This document shows, piece by piece, positions 32,701 to 45,414 of a stretch of 60,000 nucleotides of DNA (its first letter is position 1; each line of letters opens with the position of its first letter). Below the pieces are notes generated by a model. It ran no database searches, was not told the origin of the DNA, and saw only the letters and a program-made list of their open reading frames with translations. The stretch is from Polytrichum commune. Its lineage: Eukaryota > Streptophyta > Polytrichopsida > Polytrichales > Polytrichaceae. Position numbers and translations under genes: made by a program. The stretch is from positions 14,138,001 through 14,198,000 of the forward strand of contig OX485809.1 of assembly GCA_950295325.1 (NCBI GenBank), in the 5' to 3' direction.

Positions 32701-35557
32701 TTTAGGAATTTAATTTCATTGAGTGTCCAAAAATAAATAAATAATATTTAAATAGTGCCTAAAATCACAATAATGCAAGTGACAATCACTAGAATCCAAC
32801 AAAGTAGCATCGAGTCAAAGCATCTTGGGTGAAAATAAGATGATTTGGCCATAATGAGTGGCTTGAAATTTGTGTAATGTTTTACTATGATGGAGGAGAG
32901 GAAACAATGAGGAATGCAAGGTGTTTCGTAATTTTATTTCATGTAAATAATTAGTTCAATTTCCCAAAGAAGTCAATAAGTCAACCCCCCCCCCCTACTT
33001 GTACAATAGAGTCTCTCTAATTTAAGCATCATAATATCCTACTTTGCTTACAAATGCACACATAATGGTTAGCTTAATGACGCCCATAATTGATTCCAAG
33101 TGGTGTGAAACAAGACCTAATTGGCCATAGGTGCATATGGCCTATCATTGCATCCTTCTCAAGCCACCACTTTTATAGTTCAGCATTTTGGGTTCACACG
33201 ATAATCATTCTACTCCTAGTCTAGTGCACCAATAGTGGTCATTCACTGTGTTCCGTTTTTCTACCTTAAGTTGGTTTTGAGCCTTTGAATGTAAGATCTT
33301 AGTCAATAGAAATGTATCAAGTGGGGGCCACACACTACCCTTGTTGTCACAAGGCACTTTAAATTGCATATGGACATTGTTGAGGAATTAATGTATTCCA
33401 AATATCATTTTGACAATATAATATTTTGTGACATTCTCAATTATCTAAATTTTCATAAATGGAAATTTTTTAAGACAATAAATTTGCAACAACATTAAGA
33501 TGAACACACATAAACACCAAAACCATCATATACTGTAGTATATAGGTTACTCCCACCTTTTCTAATGTTTACATAATATTAATGAAATTGGCCAAGGTTT
33601 TGACATGTCAACACAAAGCCAAAAGCAAAGTTAACCCCAAAAAGGGGGGGGTGTGGCTTTGTCATGAGATGCTTTGTCCTAAAATGACATTTTTAATTTA
33701 ATTACTTCTAATTATTAGTTATTTTCATATTAAATTGGAAATATCACTAAGCTTTCATTGAGCTTTCACTAAAACTGACCAAGCCTTATCCATAAGTTTA
33801 AACATGTATTACCCGGACCTTATTACCACTCAAAGCCATCTCCACAATGGCTCTATCCCATGATATGGGACAAAGTCAACAAAATAATACCTGAGGTGAT
33901 AAGTAGGTTCAGCACTTCAATGTCAAATTATTGATTTTTTGAAAATGACATGTGATGATTCCAATCAACAGAACAATAAACACATGGCACGTTTGCTTAA
34001 ATTTAAATTTAAGTTATGTTGAACATGCTTATTACATGCGGTACTAAACCCTTGGTCCAACTTTTCTTGAAGATGAAGTAGCAAGGGGGGTACCCGCAAC
34101 CCATTTGTCTCATAAGGAACAAGTCCATGACATCCCGGGAGTTTGCAAGAGTCCATCTTATTATTATCCTATGTGCATGTCATATTATGTGTAAACCATT
34201 TTTTTTCCCCCAACTTGTACATGTCATGTCATGATGATATTGATGGGAATATTGTGAGTGTTAAAAATATATGCAATAATATTATAGTCCAAACTTTCAA
34301 GATTACACTAAGAATAGATATACACTTTCAAGTAAGAAATAAAGTTCATAGAAAATTGACAATTACCAATGAAAATAGTAATCTCTCTCTCTCTCCCACT
34401 TTGCTCTAGATTTTGCCTTTGAGGAATAATTAAATGTAGCATTCTTGAAAAATTGATCAAAACCTTTTACTAAGACTAGGACACTTAGTATAATCTACAC
34501 CATAGTTAAAACATTAAACTAAACCTAACCATGAGTTAACTTACCATGGTAAAGGAGAGTTACCACGCTCCACGTTTTAGGGTTTTCAGTGACCTGAAGC
34601 GGCCACTATACCTTACTAAACCAATACTTAAACCTTAAGCTCCTCCATGTGAAAACTCTTTTACATGCTTGAAGGAGCAAACTCTTGGCTTAGAATGTGG
34701 ATACAAGACTAGTGTGGAGGTGCATGGTGTTTGGTGTACTAAAGATTGTTACTATCCAAGAAGTTACATAATATGGCAAAAGAGCAGGTTTGTATACTCA
34801 TTGTTTTGTAGTGAGTATTGGTATTTACAAACATTCAATGGACTTTACAGGTGAGGTAAATGTGTGACATGGATTACAACTAAGCTTAGCTGAAGACACC
34901 TGACAAACGCCTTTCTGACACACAATTGTATGTTTGGGTTGGCACGGGTGCATGTGAGGCTAGCTCTTCACATTTTCAACACCAACAATAGTGCATTACT
35001 CATGTTTGGATATTCTTTCACTTTATGATCTTATACTTGTGAAAGTTATTATTTTACTTTGAACTAGTATCTTGATATGTACACAAACTCTAGAAAGTAG
35101 TTGAGATATTGAGAATACGTACAAGTGAGGTATGTAAGTTTACAGATAACATCCTTAACTTATTACTTGGTTGTAACAATAGTTGTTATGCACAATGTAG
35201 TGACTTACTAGACTATGTTTTGAACTTAGTTGCCATATGTAATGTGTTTTGTGAACATGACACACATCATTACATTTTAGTACTTTATGCTATTAAACTT
35301 TGATTTGAAAGCAAGGAAACTTGATAACATATCTAACCACTCTAATGAGAATACATACTCCTTGTTGAAATTTCAAACTACTTCATATGATGTAGAACAT
35401 ATCACTACATTCATGGCTACAATGAGAGATACTATGTTTTGGTGAGTAATAGACTTGTGATGAGAGAAAATCCCACCCACCCACCCTTGTTTTATTTTGA
35501 TGAAGAATAGAATGGAAAAGGCCTCTGAAAAGAGGAAGATCAAGCTTTGAAAAAAGA

Positions 35558-35595
<38 letters not shown>

Positions 35596-35726
35596 GTAAT
35601 GTATTAACAACGGGGGAAATTAGTTGATTCTTGCCTTTTAAAATCTCTTGTGTAGGAGTTGTCTTTTCATATTGGGATGAGATCATCACCATTAACAAGA
35701 AAATTTCATCAAGAGCATGATGATAG
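32701..35726. other. Intergenic AT-rich DNA
   Basis: No gene seen. Contains a C9-10 run near 32987, a G8 run near 33645, a short (CT)n at 34381-34395 and (CT)n at 35562-35594. ORFs are short and without motifs. Confidence 0.55.
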
Positions 35727-36940
35727 TATTGTAGACCTTGGACAGTTGGCCAACTAACATCACCTAGCTAAATTTTCCAGGGCCCTATTTATCACTTAGC
35801 TTTAGCTACCTAGGTTCACCAAACCTAGGATTCTTACTTAGCGTTAGCTAGCTAACTTTTTCTGGAACTCGTATTTTCATTCAACTTTGACCAGCTAAAA
35901 AGTTGTGTGACATGCATATTCATTCTAAACCAAAGAGAGATCCATTCAAACGAAACTAAACAATATAGACTTGGTTGTTTTGCTCTTGGTTGGCTTTGTA
36001 TTTTCATGTTGTTGCACAAGGAAATTGAGAGGCTTGAAATCAGCACGTATAGTCGGCTTCCTCACTTTTGACTGGCATTGGTGATAGATCATCATCTTCA
36101 TCGTCATCATCATCATTTTTTTCAATTTCATTATTATCAGAATCGTCAATGTCATCTAGCAATTCAGGACGAGATGGAATCAAGATGTTCCAAATCAGAG
36201 TTTCTCATGGGGAGGTCACTTCATTGTCAAGTTGAACACCACGTGCGAACAAAGTTTGCTACCCCTGTATTACATGCCATAGATAATTCTAAATTTTATG
36301 ATTTTTTTTTCTATATATACATAACCATTGATAGTATCTTTTGTATATTTTTTTGAATTTTGTAGTCATCATCATTTTTGTAGTAATTTTTTAGTTCAAT
36401 TATGCGTCATTCTAGTTAGAAACAATATGTTTTATTAAAAAAAATCATCAAATTTAGTTACCATTGTTTATTATGTAATAGGTACCATGTATATCTACTC
36501 ATGGAAAAAAATGATAAAATTTTAACCCATTTTGGTGATGCTTTATGTAAAAAAATCTGATTTTTTTACATGTAAAGTGTTCACATGTGGTTTTTCAACT
36601 TTACTACAGAGTGACCTCCCCGTGGAGATTCTGCGACATCTGTTGGATTATTAGGAATCACGTTCATGTTCAATTTCAAAAACACCACTGCTTCAATGAG
36701 TCTACATATGAGAGATGACCGTTTGGGTACAATGACATCGTTCATTCCACCAAGATTACATTCAAATTCCAGCTAGCTATTAGCTAAGTTCAGCTAGCTA
36801 ACTTTCTTCGCCTAGATTATCACACTTCGTTTTAGCTAGCTATTTCTTTTGAGGCACCAAATTCATGCGTAGCTTTAGCTAGTTGAACTTTTAGCTAACT
36901 AAGTAGCTGCCATCTCAGTTAGTTGTCCGAGGTTTGTACT
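35727..36940. mobile_element. 1.2-kb fold-back element
   Basis: The outer ends are inverted (tattgtagaccttggacag at ~35728 against gtccgaggtttgtactat at ~36924), as are inner blocks (ggggaggtcac at 36209 against gtgacctcccc at 36611, with flanking caagttgaacaccacgtg against cacatgtggtttttcaact). Many agctagctaact motifs fill both arms. The whole is an imperfect palindrome centred near 36.4 kb. Confidence 0.65.
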
Positions 36941-37743
36941 ATTGTGACCTTCCTAGCCTCTTCCCATTGGATGAAATTGTCTTCAAGAGTCATTCATAAG
37001 ACCGAATATGGGCCTTTTAGGAAGTTAAAGGTTACGAAACGACAGGGACATCAAATTTAGGTAGAGATGGTGCCCAACCTTGAACGTACGGGATTAATTC
37101 TCCGGACCTCAATATGGTTTCAATAGAAAAGTGAACGCCTCAAATTTCAAATATGTGGTGCATGGTTTTTGTAGCATGCCGTGGCCTTCCATGGAGACCT
37201 GGCAAAAGTAGGGAAAAGTGTAAAGGGCCTCTCGCAAAGGCAACAAGCTCATTGAGAGTTCACGATTCGACGATCTTCTCATTGATTTGTTGTCCTTGAC
37301 ATGGCTATGTTTTGAGTGCAAGCATCGGACGTTGGGCCCAAACCAATGACTCCAAGTGGAAGAAGAAGGCCCACATATCCATCTAAGCGTACATAGTAGG
37401 TGTAATATGTTATTAATAGTGGACTTCCGTTTAAGAGGACTCGTAAACATTTAGGGGAAAAGTTTATTTTTCAAGAGACGCCACATCATTGGGGAGATGA
37501 CTATGTATATATCAATACCAACAAGTCAAATCTTCGTTCATTTTTTTTCCTCCTTGTAATATTTCTCTCATCTTGTAACCTTTCTTCCTATATTATGTAT
37601 TATCTAGGTCTTCCCATCAATTGCTAAGGCGGTGTTTAATATGTTAGGAGATGAGTGACGATACAAATCGTTTGGTGATGTAAACGGTGCACACAAGTGT
37701 GTACATACGATGGAGTAGACAGTGGTTGCTCGTACACTTGAGT
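36941..37743. other. Intergenic DNA, no gene seen
   Basis: A minus-strand frame at 37109-37450 (113 residues) has no recognised motif and no partner exons. Nothing else stands out. Confidence 0.45.
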
Positions 37744-37961
37744 CAAGAGAGTATATTCGGGTCCGAGATGACCTTAAACTACCAGATGATGGTGGAGAGA
37801 TACCCAAATCTCAAGGAAGAGGTTGGTGGTTCGAATCCCAGCTGTGAAATTTCCAATCTACTTGACGGAAAACTTGCTAGGTGGTGAACTGCCTCCTGTG
37901 CTTTGGCGCTGGCCTGTTGGCCTTCTATCTCAAAAAAAAAAAAAAACAAGAAAGTATATTC
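37744..37961 (+). mobile_element. SINE copy 3 with target-site duplication and Pol III B box
   Basis: The body (37759-37946) ends in a poly-A tail. It is flanked by caagagagtatattc (37744-37758) and caagaaagtatattc (37947-37961), a 15-bp target-site duplication with one mismatch. A consensus B box GGTTCGAATCC lies at 37828-37838, with an A-box-like region ~45 bp upstream, so it is of tRNA-derived type. Two reverse-orientation relatives occur at 147-331 and 15030-15158. Confidence 0.85.
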
Positions 37962-38383
37962 AATTTTTTTTTTATTTCATTATGCCATTGCAGTAATACA
38001 TGCACTACTACACTGAGCACAAGGAGCAAGGCTATATATCGATTTGTGTTAGGTCTACACATTGACTCTGCCCAAAAAATTGTTGTCAAAGAGAGGTTGA
38101 CAAAGTGTATTATGGACTCACTTTTGGTTTGAGCTTTTGGCAAGGCAAATGGCAACTAGTCATCTAAGGCTAGCAATTAATATTATCTATATTATTTTAC
38201 CATGAGGTAAACACTAGTATTATTATAATCCTAAGCAAGCAATGTATCTAGTTAAAACACAACCTCATGTAAACTTGTGTTCAAACAAGTTTGAAGGTTA
38301 TGACTATGTGTGTGAGGGAGAAAGCAGAGGTATGCAAGAAGTGACAACATGGTGAAGGATTTAAAAATAATTAAGTGTGACTA

Positions 38384-38763
38384 CTACACTAAATATGATA
38401 CCTAGCGTCAACAATTCCAATTGTCTTGCTCAATACTAAATGTAAACTGTTGTGTAGTGTCACCAACACTAAGTGTTAACCCAACGTTATTTGTCATTCC
38501 TTGTAGATTTTGAAGGGGGGATTGTAGATTTACAGTGTTACAATTAATGTCACTTACCAAGTGACTTTCATCCAAAATTCAATCATCCATGACAATATTT
38601 CATCACAAGTTGCTGACAAGAGAAGGTAGGGTTTTGGCCAATGCATGAACTCATCCATCATCCATGACAATACTTCGTTCACTTGTTCATCAAAAGTGAC
38701 ATCGGAAAAATCACCGTAGTGACATAAAATACCATACGACACTAAATATCATAGTTAGTGTAG
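38384..38763. mobile_element. Palindromic-TIR element P, copy B (380 bp, both ends)
   Basis: The left end starts ctacactaaatatgata and the right end is its near reverse complement (tatcatagttagtgtag). Each end is itself close to a palindrome. The interior matches copy A at 11216-11650. No transposase; no certain target-site duplication, though a TA inside the end could serve. Confidence 0.75.
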
Positions 38764-41397
38764 TTCACTCAATGAACAACACTACATTGACAACCTTGAG
38801 TTTCCAATACATCGTTTGATTCAATTCTCAAAAGATATGATTGTTCTAAAAGATATGATTGTCCACACATTGTTCACATGACCTTATACACACCGCCATG
38901 TTGACGATGCCAATACACCACCTTGCATTAAAATATTTCACCCATTAGGTATTTTTATATGGATATTCGAGTTCATGATAAGAGGCCGATGCTCATTTTT
39001 CAAGACCTCATAAGTCTCTACCCTTAGTTCTCCTACTAGCCTCATCCCTAGTTTTCCATACCCCTATCGTGCCCCTTACTTGCATTTAAGGGCCACTTCA
39101 CACACGAGACTGAGAGCCCGTGACCAGTACACTTCAAGCACTCTCATTGGTGGAAAAGGCAGAGCCTGTCCAAGTTCGCTTCACACTATGCTTGAGGGAC
39201 CAACGGAGTATGTGAATGCAAGATGGATGTAAAGTCTACATGGATTATTTCATGGAATCAAATGGATCATGTCTCATGGTCACTTGGACTATTTTCAAAA
39301 ATCACCTCTTGGAGGTAGGCCTAACACAAAACCGGGAGACCATGCACTCCAAATGCTCACAACCGTTGGTTAATTCTATTTTATCATGTGTGAGGACCCA
39401 CATGAATAGAAATTCAATGAAATAGCATTTGGTCGAGAGCCCAATCACATATGACTTCACACTACACTTGAGGGTCCGTGACCACACTACATGATTTTGG
39501 AGGTGTCTTGGGACGGCCTTCGGACACTTTCTTTCATAAATTTCACACCCTTCTCTAATCTTGAACTTCAAACGAATCTTCACCCCCCCCCCCCCCACAC
39601 ACACACACACAAGCTTTAAATATTTGACTACAATTACGTGGGTCTCCTTGCGGGTCAACTGATTGTTTAAATCACAATTTTTGTTGCTTAATGCAACATA
39701 AACATGTGACATCTTTGTAGCATCGAATACCTCACACATGCTTCATTTAGTTGTAGCAAACAATTACTATACATGTTGCATGTGGTCGTTGTTTGGAGTC
39801 GTTTTCATGACACGTCTTTGTGTTGTTTGTGGTTTCTTCATATTTATGTCTAATGCAAATTGAATTTATGCATAATGATGGTTACTAAGGATAAGTAACA
39901 AAGGCCTCAAAGATTTGAGATTTCATAGTGGAGGGATCTCACTAAGAAGAATGCCATAGGTCCATAACAATTTGAAGAATGGTATTACCATTGTATCCAT
40001 AAGATCACCATATATGAATGGCTACAATGAATTGAGAGGATAGGTTTGAATGTCCCCAAACATTCTCATACGTTCCCAAACGTGGCCTATCCACCGTAAA
40101 GAAGCCACGTGTTGTGGCACAATTCCATTGGAGGTCGATACCTTTTGGCTATCATTAGGTAACCGATGAGCGTTCATTAGATCCTCAACATTCTTGACTC
40201 AACGAACCTGACTTTGTTGGTTGTTGAAGGGTTGCTTACCTATCAATTGAAATGAGCATAGTTTATCGGTTTCGTCCCAAAGGATAGAGGCCTCATTGGG
40301 AGTCACTTTGAGTGGCTATAAAGCCCTCGTAAACTTGGCTAATTGGATGTTGTACATATAAGATAACACTAAACATCTTGAATAGTATGGGCCCACAATA
40401 ATTAATCATCAATCAACAATATTTGTCTTGTAATCACTAAGTGACAACTAAAGAGGGTGTCATGTAATATTTGGTGCTACATGACAAGTCATGAAAACCA
40501 CTCTATTTATCATGACACGTCGTTTTTAATGCCACCAAATCAAATTTTGAATGTAGTGATTCACATTTGAAGAAGAATCCACTTTTGGAATATGATATGT
40601 GCCAATGGTCTTATTTACAGCGTATGGCACATAACTTCAACTTCTTGTGAATGGATCTTACTACACAAAATATGTGATTTAAAGAGGACCATACCAATCA
40701 TGAGAATTCTACATATCATTCCAATTAAGAACATCTCATTGTTATGACTTTGCTTTCCCAAAGAATACAACGTTACTATTATGAAATTGTTGAATCACAA
40801 GAACATCTATATCATATCGCACATAGGGTTGGTCTTTAGTCTTGACAGCCTAGGGTTGTGTGTTGGAGGTGGCTTCATGTTAGTCCTTGGTTGACAATGT
40901 TGGGACTTTGTTCTTGGTGGATGATTTATTGTGCTTTCGGTTTCTTTTCTTTACATGGCAACATGAAATGTTGAGGGCCTTCCCCTCTGCTCCAAGTGGG
41001 TTCATCTTGAGGTTTTTGTTTACCTTTCTTGGCAACAACGTAGATTTCAAAAGCTAAAACAAACAGCTAGTCGCAAGAGTGTTCTACCCTAGTATTATTT
41101 TGGATATGTGGTTAATTAAGGTTGGTTGTCCAACGAAGAACCTAACTTTAGCTTGTTTTAGAGATCACCTTAAATTAATAATCACTTGCAAATGAATTCC
41201 ACTTGAAAAGGGAGTTACTAACATCATATGTGGAGGATGTTGGTTGGCTGCCAAACTTGGGTTTATTTTAGAAACCACTCCTAGGTCTCTTCCCACATGA
41301 CAAATCCAATAAAGAATAAGACTTAAGAATCGATTCGCTAGACTAACCTAGGTTAATCAAAGAAATTTTGAAACATAGAAAACCTCTTTCAACTAAG
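38764..41397. other. Intergenic DNA with repeat R2 and simple repeats
   Basis: R2 copy 2 lies at 39089-39188 and a partial relative near 39440-39500. A C14 run followed by (CA)n lies at 39583-39612. Frames are short (for example 39302-39739 minus, which crosses the poly-C run) and unconvincing. Confidence 0.5.
39089..39188. repeat. Dispersed repeat R2, copy 2
   Basis: Colinear with 8369-8469 over about 100 bp (gggccactt, gagactg, cgtgacca, ctctcattggt, gaaaaggc, gtccaagttc). Function unknown. Confidence 0.65.
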
Positions 41398-41999
41398 CTA
41401 CACTAAATATGATATTTAGTGTTTGATTATATTTGGTGTTGTTACCACCCTACCATGCCTAACAATAAGTTTCAATTCTCTAATAATTAGTGTTAGACAT
41501 AAATGCGCCACCACCCTCGCTACTACCACCTCCCTTCCTATGAAACACTCTTCTTCGATTGTTGCAAATTTATCTCTTTCTCTTGTCCTCCTCACTTTCT
41601 TAAAACTTCCATTCAACCAAAACCCTCGCGATCTAAGATGTGTAGGTTGCGCGGAATCTCGTCAAAGACTCAAAAGAGCGCATTGCGCTTGTTCATTTGC
41701 TTTGTCAATGGAAATTGCGTGCTCTTTTGTTGGAGATGAATACGAGGTCACGTGCAATACATGTGATTGTTTGTTGAGGGGATTCGGGAACCCTATGTCC
41801 GATCCATGTATCCCTGCTTGCAATAAATCAAGAAACGAGGAACTGAACCTTCTCCACACTAACACTAAATTCATGCATGTAACCTTCCACAAATTCCCAT
41901 AGTTGATATTTAGTGTTTGAGGTTACATTTAATGTTACCTACTTTCACAGGGTTAGTGAAATTTAGTGTGTCAAACACTAAACATCATATTTAGTGTAG
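41398..41999. mobile_element. Palindromic-TIR element P, copy C (602 bp) with unrelated interior
   Basis: Both ends carry the full self-palindromic TIR (ctacactaaatatgata at 41398 and its mirror ending at 41999). The interior bears no similarity to copies A and B and is spanned by an open frame on the plus strand (41423-41902) that starts from TTG, with its first Met near residue 40. The frame is Cys-rich in the middle (RCVGC, HCACSF, CNTCDC). It may be captured host DNA or chance. Confidence 0.65.
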
Positions 42000-44900
42000 T
42001 TGTTTTCCTAAGCCGAAGCCGAAGGCCAACCACATAGTATGTCGAGATCCTTTTTGCTATTTCGTAGTCCTTATCTTCATTTCACGATTGGGTACCTTTA
42101 GAACCTTGGAACGAAGACGGGGAGACATCACGTGCGTGCGTCCCGGCTTCAATCCTTGTTGTTGCTTCACCAACACAAAAGGGCCATGAGAAACGGCTAT
42201 GCCCCAACTCCCAACTGAAATTATGGTGGTGGACCCGTCGATTTCTATATAGATATACGGCAAATACCACCGGTGGGTCAGGTCGAGACTTATTATTTAT
42301 GTTAAGTTATTCCGAATTCGGAAGCCTTTTTGCGCTTTCCGAAAAAGAGCTCATAAAATATCTCGGGCACACCAAAAGTTGAACACTTAGTGGAGACGCC
42401 CCCTGTGACCCGGTCCCCGCGCGCTTTATCCTCCACCTCACCATTCTACACGTCCACCGAGGTACATTTTCCCATTTCCGCCGAGGTGGCGCGTGACATG
42501 GGAGGACGGTATTGGTGGAGCGCCGGTGCGCGGTGATAGGGTGATTCTTCCTCGCTCGGGCGTCGAGGGCCGAGGCTCGTGTGGCGGAGGGGTGCTCGCG
42601 CTCCAGACCAGAGTGCGAAGAAGTGCAGCCGCTGGTCGCTTGGTGCTTGAATCCGGCCTGGTTCGGGGCTGGAACTTTGCGTTGCTGGTAACGGATCGAG
42701 GGAGGGGAGGAGTGATCTGTTTGGTGTCGTGATCACGCGGGCATTGCGCTTGAATCAGGCCGCGTGGAGGTAAAAGAAAGAGATCGGATTCCTTGTTGCA
42801 AAGCATCTTGGTGTACTGTCCGCTTCTGCAAGTTCTTGGCTTCGGAGGACTCGAGGAGGAAAGGTCTGCGGTGAGTTCCTGGATCTTGTGTGCGTCTCGT
42901 GCGTGTGGCATTGCTCGTTTTGTTCGTTGAGTCTTGATTGATTGATTGATTGTTTGTTCCTTAGTTTAGATCCCTCGTGTGACTTTGCAATTGAGGAGGT
43001 GCATTAAAGAAATTTTAAACTGGGGAGTGCAACTGAAGTGGTGATTCGCGGAGCGGCAGTTAGAATAGCGCATCTCATGTAGGCTGGAGCTAACTAATAT
43101 ACCAACATGTCAGTGGTTGTTCCTGTTCTTGACACAAGGGAATATTCGATTGCATATGCCTGGATGGGATTCCTACGTTGAAGACGCTGTCAATGCTTCA
43201 CTAACTTACGTTTCAGTGTAATATCTCCCATAGCGAGAGGAGTTCTTTCAGCTGTTTCTGCTGCTATAGTGAAAGAGCCAGGCTTGTTCACATGCTTTCG
43301 ACTGTCAATGTGGACTTGCAGTTCTAAGAAATTGGACGTACAGGCGTTAGATATCAATAGACAGTTGTTCAATTCTTAATTTGTCTTTCAGAAACTTAAA
43401 TTGTGGAGAGTGCAACTGAAGCGGTGATTCGCGGAGTGGCAGTAAGAATAGCGCATCTCGTGAAGCATGGAGCTAACCTACATACAACATGTCGTGCTTG
43501 TTCCTGTTCTTGACAGAAGGGAATAATAAATCACATATGCCTGAAATGGATTGCTATATTTGAAGATGCAATGATGCACTAACATAGTTTTGCACGTCAG
43601 TGTAATATCTGCCATAGCGACCGGAGCTCTTTCAGCTATTTCTGCTGTTACAGTGAAAGGCCCAGGCTCGTTCACATCCTTCGACTATCAATGTGGACTT
43701 GCAGTGCTGACAAATCAGGTGTAAAGGCGTTAATTATCAAAAGGCAGTTGCTCAATCCTTATTTTATCTTTCAGAAATTGAGGTCGTGGAGTAGGAACGG
43801 GCAGGACAGAGATGCGGATGTGGATGTTTACCCTTGCATTCGATGTCCTTCATGGTGTTTTAGGAGGAGTGGGAGATTAAAGGAGTAGAAGGATTCTCTT
43901 TACATCCTTGAGATTTCCTTAAAGTGCCTCCAGGATGGGAGCAATTTATGTTCACGTGGAGCATAGCAGCCATGATGATCAATCATGCTTTTTGTAGTTC
44001 TATCCTCGCATCATACATCGGGCGTGAATATGGTTACGATCAAGGGATGGTTGACCGAAATGACTTATATAAAACAAATGAAGTAGTTGTGTGTGTGCAT
44101 GGAATTGAACTTTGCACTTGTAATCGGATGACAGGGCTGCGGATCATAGTCGCGGACTAATGGCAACCGCATTGTGGGATTCAATGGATTTGTGATTCCT
44201 GCTGTTGTTGATCTTGGACAACCAACAGTCACGTAAGCGTTCACCTAACCTTCATTGAAACTTAATCGTGATATGCACTGCGTATTTTCTGCTAATGGAC
44301 ACCAACTTCTTGTGTCTGATTTTCCAGTATTGGCAGCTATTGGCAGCTATTGTCGATGCTGTTGTAGTATCTTCGATAGCTGTTAGTGTATATGTGAGAA
44401 TTGAGATGGTCATTCTTCGGTATCATGTTAGGGAGCCTGTTGGTTGTCACGCACCTGCAGCATTCCCGCACTCGGATGTGAACTGTATATTACGAGGTGG
44501 AATAAATTGGAACTCACTGGACACATTCTGATTGGCGTTTCCAATATAAGGTTTTTAAAACCCTCAGTTCAAATAGCTAACAGGAGCCAATTTCTTCTTT
44601 CCAAATTTTTAATCCACATGACCTGCTTCTGGATCAACACCAGTGATGCCAGTGCAAAGAAACGACGAATTCATAGAGTGCATATCAATTTTCGAATCGA
44701 GGCTTGTTTTAAGTTGTGATTTGCTACAACTTAGTCTGTCCAGAACGATCAAAGGGGACTAAGATTGCTCTTCCTCTAGCCTAGAAAATAATATGTAGCT
44801 TGGTACGCTGGTTGTGGAGTTTCTTTGTTGATATATGGGAAGTCATGGCAGAGAGACATAGAGAGGTTTCTGAAAAGGATTATTGATTCTACTCATTTTG

Positions 44901-45414
44901 TGCAGTGAAGTTGGCGACTCTGTATATGCTTCATACTACGGATGAGGATGTTTCAAGTCTCAACGGATAGTGACGTTATCCAGTGGATGCATTCAAGTGC
45001 CAGCGATTTACGAATTTTCTCGTAGCACCAGATTTACATCTGCAGTTTAGCAATTCTTGCAACTGGAGCACAAATGGTGATGCTCAGCAACATCATCACA
45101 GTTGTCCTACATTCTTACTCTCCATTCTTCAGGATATTTTTTGGGTCATTTTTCTTGGAGTAGTTATGGATTGGCATTTGTGCTTTGTTTTCCGCTTATC
45201 CCTTTCGCCCAGTGAGAGCTTGTTCAATCTGCTTGTGGTCTTAGGACCTGCCTGATTAACTTGGCTACATTGAATGAGTAATTTCTCTATTTTTTTAGTT
45301 AACAGACTTAGCGTCTTCCCATATAAATCGGGAGCTTAACGCTGGTACTTTAGGCCATACTCCTCAGTTTTGTGGCTTCTTTCTTTTGCAATGGGCTGAT
45401 GTAGCTTATCTGGT
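42000..45414 (+). promoter_or_regulatory. Probable promoter and untranslated leader region of the amylase gene
   Basis: A GC-rich, CpG-rich island at about 42400-42920 stands out from AT-rich surroundings and suits a promoter/first-exon region. Downstream sequence has many donor- and acceptor-like sites but no coding frame that fits the amylase phase before 45415. It probably contains non-coding leader exon(s) and introns, but a separate small gene cannot be ruled out. Several frames on the island are GC-composition artefacts. Confidence 0.4.
43008..43775. repeat. 383-bp tandem duplication upstream of the amylase start
   Basis: Two copies with exact landmarks 383 bp apart (tgcaactgaag at 43028 and 43411; gtgattcgcgga; gtgtaatatct; caatgtggacttgcagt). 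Each ends with an acceptor-like tctttcag (43391 and ~43773), so the duplication also doubles a potential 3' splice site in the leader. Confidence 0.88.

Noticed and set aside
37828-37838. Possible tRNA gene (GGTTCGAATCC)
   Set aside because: No cloverleaf or aminoacyl stem could be found. It is the B box of a SINE with poly-A tail and target-site duplication.
39302-39739. 145-residue minus-strand frame
   Set aside because: It runs through a poly-C/(CA)n tract and shows no motif or splice partner.
41423-41902. 159-residue Cys-rich protein inside element P copy C
   Set aside because: The frame begins at TTG, the first Met comes ~40 residues in, and no family fits. It is described with the element and not called as a gene.
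42438-42911. 157-residue minus-strand frame on the GC-rich island before the amylase gene
   Set aside because: Several overlapping frames on both strands are open there because of GC content. The composition is low-complexity Pro/Arg/Ser and no family is seen.
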